A stretch of DNA of 10,000 nucleotides from Calditerrivibrio sp. (lineage in GTDB: Bacteria > Chrysiogenota > Deferribacteres > Deferribacterales > Calditerrivibrionaceae): assembly GCA_020217115.1 (NCBI GenBank), contig JAIWOA010000074.1, positions 1 to 10,000 of the forward strand, read 5' to 3'. Made by a program: the position numbers and the translations under genes. Shown here in pieces: positions 6,055 to 10,000 of this stretch (position 1 is its first letter; every line of letters begins with the position of its first letter). The notes beneath the pieces were generated by a model that made no database searches, had not been told where the DNA came from, and saw only the letters and a program-made list of their open reading frames with translations.

Positions 6055-9000
6055 TTAAATAACAAAATATTTAGCTTTATCACTGTGAACTATTATAGCA
6101 CTCGTAGTAAACTCAGGAACCATCTGAAAAGTTTCAGTAACCTCAACACCAATCTCATCTATCCCAAGCAGGTTGGCTATTATTCCATTACCTTCAAGAT
6201 CTGGACATGACGGATAACCAAAACTATATCTCAAACCCCTATACTTGTTACTTAAAATCCCCTCTGACGAATGAGGCTCACTTTCTGTAATGCCCAATTC
6301 AAAACGTATTACTCTGTGCCAGTATTCAGCAAGGGCTTCTGTCAACTCTGTAAAGAAACCATGATAAAGAAAATAATCTTTGTAACTACTATCCTTTAAT
6401 TTTCTTAAAAACTCCACAGGTTTATTCCCAAGTGTAACTATTTGTATGGGTAAAATATCCATAATACCCTTAGAGATATCTTTAAAATAATCAGAAATAC
6501 AGAGATAAGGTTCTTTTTTTTGCCTTGGGAAATCAAGTTTTGTGATCTCAATACCATCTTCATTAAAAATGATTAGACTATTTTTATCCCCAACAACTCT
6601 AAAATATCCATATTTTACAATAAAATCTACTAAGGAGTCACGTTTCACAGTTTCCACAACTTTATTATAATTAACAACAACCTCTTCATTTATCAACTTC
6701 TCATAATCATGAACAGATTGTTCCTTTAATTTTTTGTACCCCCATCTATTTGTCCAGAGAGTTCTCTTATTTAAAAGCTTTTCAACATCCTCAAAATTTA
6801 TATCAGTTACCTTTTTAACCCCAAAGAAGGGGGGTAAAGGAACAATATTTGAAGAAAAATCATGTTTTACATCGATATCTATTTTAGGATCAATTTTATT
6901 ATTATCTTTCTTTTCTTCAGATATATTAACAATGAGATCCCTGACATTTCCATCTTGAAGGTAGTTTATGGCACTAAAAGCATCCCTGCAGTAATATACT
7001 TCACCTTCATAGGCAGGAACACACTCATTTTTCACATAACCCTCAGTCAATGCAGCTCCACCAAGCAGAACCTTTAAATTCAAACCTCTTCTCTTCATCT
7101 CTTCAAGGTTCTCTTTCATTATTATGGTAGATTTGACAAGAAGGCCACTCATACCAATTGCATCAGCGCCAACCTCTATTGCCTTTTCTATCATATCTTC
7201 AACAGGAACCTTTATTCCAAGATTGTATACTCTATAACCGTTGTTGGACAAAATAATCTCAACAAGATTTTTACCTATGTCATGAACATCCCCCTTAACA
7301 GTTGCAAGCACAATCTTCCCTTTTGGTTCTGTTGAACTTTTTTCCATAAAATTTTCAAGATAAGATACCGATCTTTTCATAACTTCTGCCGATTGGAGCA
7401 CAAAAGGGAGAAGCATTTTACCCTGTCCAAACAATTCACCAATTTCTTGCATACCATTCATAAGTATCTTGTTTATTATGTCATACGGTGTATATTTTTT
7501 TAGTAATTTATCCAGAACTGATTCTAAGTCTGTTTTATCACCCTTTTTTAGTTTAACAATAAGTAGCTCTTCTTCAGACAGCTCCAATATATTACTTTCA
7601 ACAACCTCTTCACTTTTACCTGAAAAATATTCTATAAATCTTTGCAAAGAACCCTCTTTTCCAAAAATAAGATCCTCTGCTAATCTAAATTCATCAGCAG
7701 CAATGGAATCCTCAGGCAGGATTTTAGATGCATGGACAATTGCCATATCAAGACCAACATCAACAGCCTTCTTTAAAAATACCGAATTAAGAACAACCCT
7801 ACTTTTTGGGGACAAACCAAAGGATACATTGCTAAGACCTAAAACTGTTTTTACACCCTTCAACCTTTCTTTGATCACTTTTATAGCATTGAGGGTCTCT
7901 ACAGCTGCAAAAATAAGTGTTTCGTCTCCACTACCTATGGAGAATGTAAGGGGATCTATTATCAGCTCCTCAGGAGCTAATTGGTACTCCTCTGTCCAAA
8001 CCTTATAAATTCTTTCAGCAATATGAAACTTTTTTTTCGCTGTCATTGCCATTCCATCTTCATCTATAGTCAATCCTATAACTGCAGCTGGAAACCTTTT
8101 TACCAGATTAAGCACCATGTGTAGCTTTTTACCACCATCTTCAAAATTTATAGAATTTATAATAGGTTTACCAGTATATCTCTTTAAAGCTTCCTCTAAA
8201 ACATCAGGTTCTGTGGTATCTATAACAGCTGGAATAGTAACCATTCTATTTACCATAGAAATAAATCGAGACATATCTCTTTTCTCATCTCTACCAGCGT
8301 AAGCAACACAAATATCCACAAAATGGGCAGCTTCATCCTCCTGATCCTTTACAACTTTTAACATTCCGTCAAAATTATCCTTTAACAACAACTCCCTGAA
8401 AGCTTTACTGCCATTAGCATTAGCTCTCTCCCCAATCAAGGCTGGAGGAGGTGACTGTTCTATCGAAGAAGAGGAATATATACTTGAAACTAAACCGTTT
8501 ATTGAGAATCTATCTGGTAATGGAGCTGTCATAACATCACAAACTTTTCTAATCTCCCTGATATGTTCGTATGTTGTGCCACAGCACCCACCTACTATAG
8601 ATATGGGGAATTGTTTAAGCAGATCTTTTACTATACTGCCCATCCTTTCTGGAGGCATATCGTAGATAAATTTACCATTTATATTTTTTGGAAGACCGGC
8701 ATTGGGGATGCATGACATCCTACCCCCCCAGTTTTTTGATAGATTATTTAAATGTTCATACATCATATCAGGTCCAAGTGCACAGTTTATCCCAAGGGAA
8801 TATATAGGATAACTTCCAATGGTTGCTGCAACAGCACTCAAATCAGAACCGGTAAGCATAGTACCATTTGTTTCAACAGTAACAGATACCATTATTGGTA
8901 AATTTATATTTTTTTTATCAAAAATATCTCTACAAGCATTAATTGCAGCTTTTATCTGTAACATATCCTGACAGGTTTCTATGATCACAAGATCTATGCC

Positions 9001-9432
9001 ACCATCAATTAAAGCGGAAATCTGCTCTTCATACATATATTTTAAATCATCATAGGAGATATGACCAAGGCTCGCAAGTTTTGTACCGGGGCCAATCGAA
9101 CCTGCAACAAATTTACCAAATTTATTTGCAGCTCTTCTTGCAATCCTTGCTGCCTCAAAATTTATTTCATAAACCATCTCTTCAAGCCCATACTCTGATA
9201 AAACAAGTCTTGTGCCACCAAAACTATTTGTTTCCAACACATCTGCACCAGCCTCAAGAAATTTTGTGTGGATCTCCTCTATAATTGATGGTGCAGATAT
9301 ATTTAAATACTCGTTACACCCATTTTTCCCATTCCATATCTCACTGCCAATTTCATAAGTTTGTATGGTAGTACCCATCCCACCATCAAACAGAACAATT
9401 TTACCTTCTGCAAATTTCAAAAAATCATTCAT
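6055..9432 (-). CDS. metH: Cobalamin-dependent methionine synthase MetH
   Basis: Transfers a methyl group from methyltetrahydrofolate through cobalamin to homocysteine, giving methionine. All four modules are present in 1125 residues. The homocysteine-binding barrel (about 1-300) has zinc ligands C217 (NCALG) and C283/C284 (GGCCGTT). The pterin-binding barrel spans about 330-600. The cap helices run from about 620 to 697, followed by the B12 Rossmann domain with GDVHDIG (714-720; H717 is the lower axial ligand). The AdoMet-binding reactivation domain (about 865-1125) has RYSFGYPSCPD (1068-1078), matching the RxxxGYPACP motif. The protein ends at KYFVI, about 30 residues earlier than E. coli MetH, and the reactivation domain is somewhat compact. 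The ATG overlaps the lgt stop by one base (TAATG), with AGGTGAG at 9439-9445. No cobalamin or SAM riboswitch directly precedes it. Confidence 0.98.
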   Translation of the reverse strand: MNDFLKFAEGKIVLFDGGMGTTIQTYEIGSEIWNGKNGCNEYLNISAPSIIEEIHTKFLEAGADVLETNSFGGTRLVLSEYGLEEMVYEINFEAARIARRAANKFGKFVAGSIGPGTKLASLGHISYDDLKYMYEEQISALIDGGIDLVIIETCQDMLQIKAAINACRDIFDKKNINLPIMVSVTVETNGTMLTGSDLSAVAATIGSYPIYSLGINCALGPDMMYEHLNNLSKNWGGRMSCIPNAGLPKNINGKFIYDMPPERMGSIVKDLLKQFPISIVGGCCGTTYEHIREIRKVCDVMTAPLPDRFSINGLVSSIYSSSSIEQSPPPALIGERANANGSKAFRELLLKDNFDGMLKVVKDQEDEAAHFVDICVAYAGRDEKRDMSRFISMVNRMVTIPAVIDTTEPDVLEEALKRYTGKPIINSINFEDGGKKLHMVLNLVKRFPAAVIGLTIDEDGMAMTAKKKFHIAERIYKVWTEEYQLAPEELIIDPLTFSIGSGDETLIFAAVETLNAIKVIKERLKGVKTVLGLSNVSFGLSPKSRVVLNSVFLKKAVDVGLDMAIVHASKILPEDSIAADEFRLAEDLIFGKEGSLQRFIEYFSGKSEEVVESNILELSEEELLIVKLKKGDKTDLESVLDKLLKKYTPYDIINKILMNGMQEIGELFGQGKMLLPFVLQSAEVMKRSVSYLENFMEKSSTEPKGKIVLATVKGDVHDIGKNLVEIILSNNGYRVYNLGIKVPVEDMIEKAIEVGADAIGMSGLLVKSTIIMKENLEEMKRRGLNLKVLLGGAALTEGYVKNECVPAYEGEVYYCRDAFSAINYLQDGNVRDLIVNISEEKKDNNKIDPKIDIDVKHDFSSNIVPLPPFFGVKKVTDINFEDVEKLLNKRTLWTNRWGYKKLKEQSVHDYEKLINEEVVVNYNKVVETVKRDSLVDFIVKYGYFRVVGDKNSLIIFNEDGIEITKLDFPRQKKEPYLCISDYFKDISKGIMDILPIQIVTLGNKPVEFLRKLKDSSYKDYFLYHGFFTELTEALAEYWHRVIRFELGITESEPHSSEGILSNKYRGLRYSFGYPSCPDLEGNGIIANLLGIDEIGVEVTETFQMVPEFTTSAIIVHSDKAKYFVI

Positions 9433-10000
9433 TATTTTCTCACCTGCCCTGTCTTTACAATATAAAACCCTATAACAATAATAATAACACTAACTATATG
9501 TGGAGCCCTTAAAAAGCCTATCATCAGATCATCAGCCCTAAAAGTTGTCACAAAACCCCTTATTACACCATAAAAGATAAGATAAAGTCCCATTATTGTT
9601 CCTCTACCGATCATATCGTCTCTTTTCCAGAGTTTTATCAACACAAAAGCCCCTATGAAATTTAGGATCATTTCATAAAAAAATGTAGGATGAACAGGTA
9701 AAGTCCCAAATTCCAGATAGGCGGGTGGATTAAATCTCTCCGGAAAGCTTATCCCCCAAGGCACATACTCCTTTAGCTGATATTTTAAACCTTCAAAGTT
9801 TACATAAAGCTCTTTACCTTGAGTTAACATATTATGGAGCATATTCATACCATCAGGGCCATCTGGCAGTCCAAAAGTAACCTTTACCGTATTCCAGAAG
9901 TCTGGAAAAACGTTTTTCAATCTAAAAATTATGTCTGGTGGCGTTATCGTAGGTACACCATGGGCTTCGCCATTGGCAAAGTTTCCAAACCTCCCTATCC
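9432..10000 (-). CDS. lgt: Prolipoprotein diacylglyceryl transferase Lgt, C-terminal part; N-terminus beyond the right edge
   Basis: Inner-membrane enzyme that moves diacylglycerol from phosphatidylglycerol to the lipobox cysteine of prolipoproteins. About 188 residues are visible, and the frame stays open to the window edge. The Lgt signature appears as IGRFGNFANGEAHG at the edge, followed later by VPWGISFP, HPTFFYE and RGFVTTFRADD, with three hydrophobic spans in the C-terminal half. Between GEAHG and VPWG there are 64 residues where E. coli Lgt has about 5, so this protein carries a large insertion (see findings). A TTG at 9918-9920 is an internal leucine codon, not a start. The stop overlaps the metH start by one base. 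It heads the visible part of the right-hand operon; its promoter and first third are outside. Confidence 0.95.
   Translation of the reverse strand, partial: IGRFGNFANGEAHGVPTITPPDIIFRLKNVFPDFWNTVKVTFGLPDGPDGMNMLHNMLTQGKELYVNFEGLKYQLKEYVPWGISFPERFNPPAYLEFGTLPVHPTFFYEMILNFIGAFVLIKLWKRDDMIGRGTIMGLYLIFYGVIRGFVTTFRADDLMIGFLRAPHIVSVIIIVIGFYIVKTGQVRK

Noticed and set aside
7469..8008. A 179-residue plus-strand ORF opposite metH
   Set aside because: It lies wholly antisense to the B12/pterin region of metH, is serine-rich and low in complexity, and has no recognisable motif, as expected for a shadow frame.
9433..9470. A cobalamin or SAM riboswitch for metH
   Set aside because: metH overlaps the end of lgt by one base, so there is no leader in which such an element could fit; none is visible elsewhere in the window.
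9432..9920. A separate 162-residue gene starting at 9920
   Set aside because: The TTG there is an internal codon. The frame continues to the window edge through the Lgt signature GRFGNFANGEAHG, so it is part of lgt.

Overview
The window is AT-rich, gene-dense bacterial DNA made up almost entirely of housekeeping genes. The layout and protein styles suggest a Gram-negative anaerobe of the Deferribacterota type (Calditerrivibrio or Deferribacter-like). That placement is an inference from low GC, the rho-rpmE-thyX-DUF1385 order, a flavin-dependent thymidylate synthase and a GlnRS of the bacterial glnS type. It was not checked against any database. I see no mobile element, tRNA, rRNA, CRISPR array, integrase or other sign of recent transfer.

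Left block, minus strand, reading right to left from about 2950 to the left edge: rho (transcription terminator), rpmE (zinc-type ribosomal protein L31), thyX (FAD-dependent thymidylate synthase) and the N-terminal part of a DUF1385/YqhQ-type membrane protein cut by the window edge. Spacings are 72, 14 and 18 bases, and each gene except thyX has a clear Shine-Dalgarno. A good sigma70-type promoter at 2957-2984 would drive this block through a leader of roughly 160 bases in front of rho.

Centre, plus strand, 3069-3659: two small unrecognised genes facing away from rho. The first is a 69-residue single-pass membrane microprotein. The second is a 122-residue protein with paired cysteines. They share one reading frame, are separated only by a TAA and four codons, and the second has no visible ribosome binding site. 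This pair is the only part of the window whose function I cannot name and is the most worthwhile place to look.

Right block, minus strand, reading from the right edge to 3665: lgt (3' part only), metH, glnS and an ElyC/YdcF-like DUF218 membrane protein. The four genes are packed as an operon: lgt and metH overlap by one base (TAATG), metH and glnS are 12 bases apart, and glnS and the DUF218 gene are 2 bases apart. The block meets the central pair tail to tail with only 5 bases between stop codons and no obvious terminator.

Functionally, thyX and metH both sit in folate one-carbon metabolism (thymidylate and methionine). rho, rpmE and glnS belong to gene expression, and lgt and the DUF218 gene to the cell envelope. 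No riboswitch is visible in front of metH, which lies inside an operon whose promoter is outside the window. Apart from the central pair and an insertion in Lgt, the region looks ordinary.
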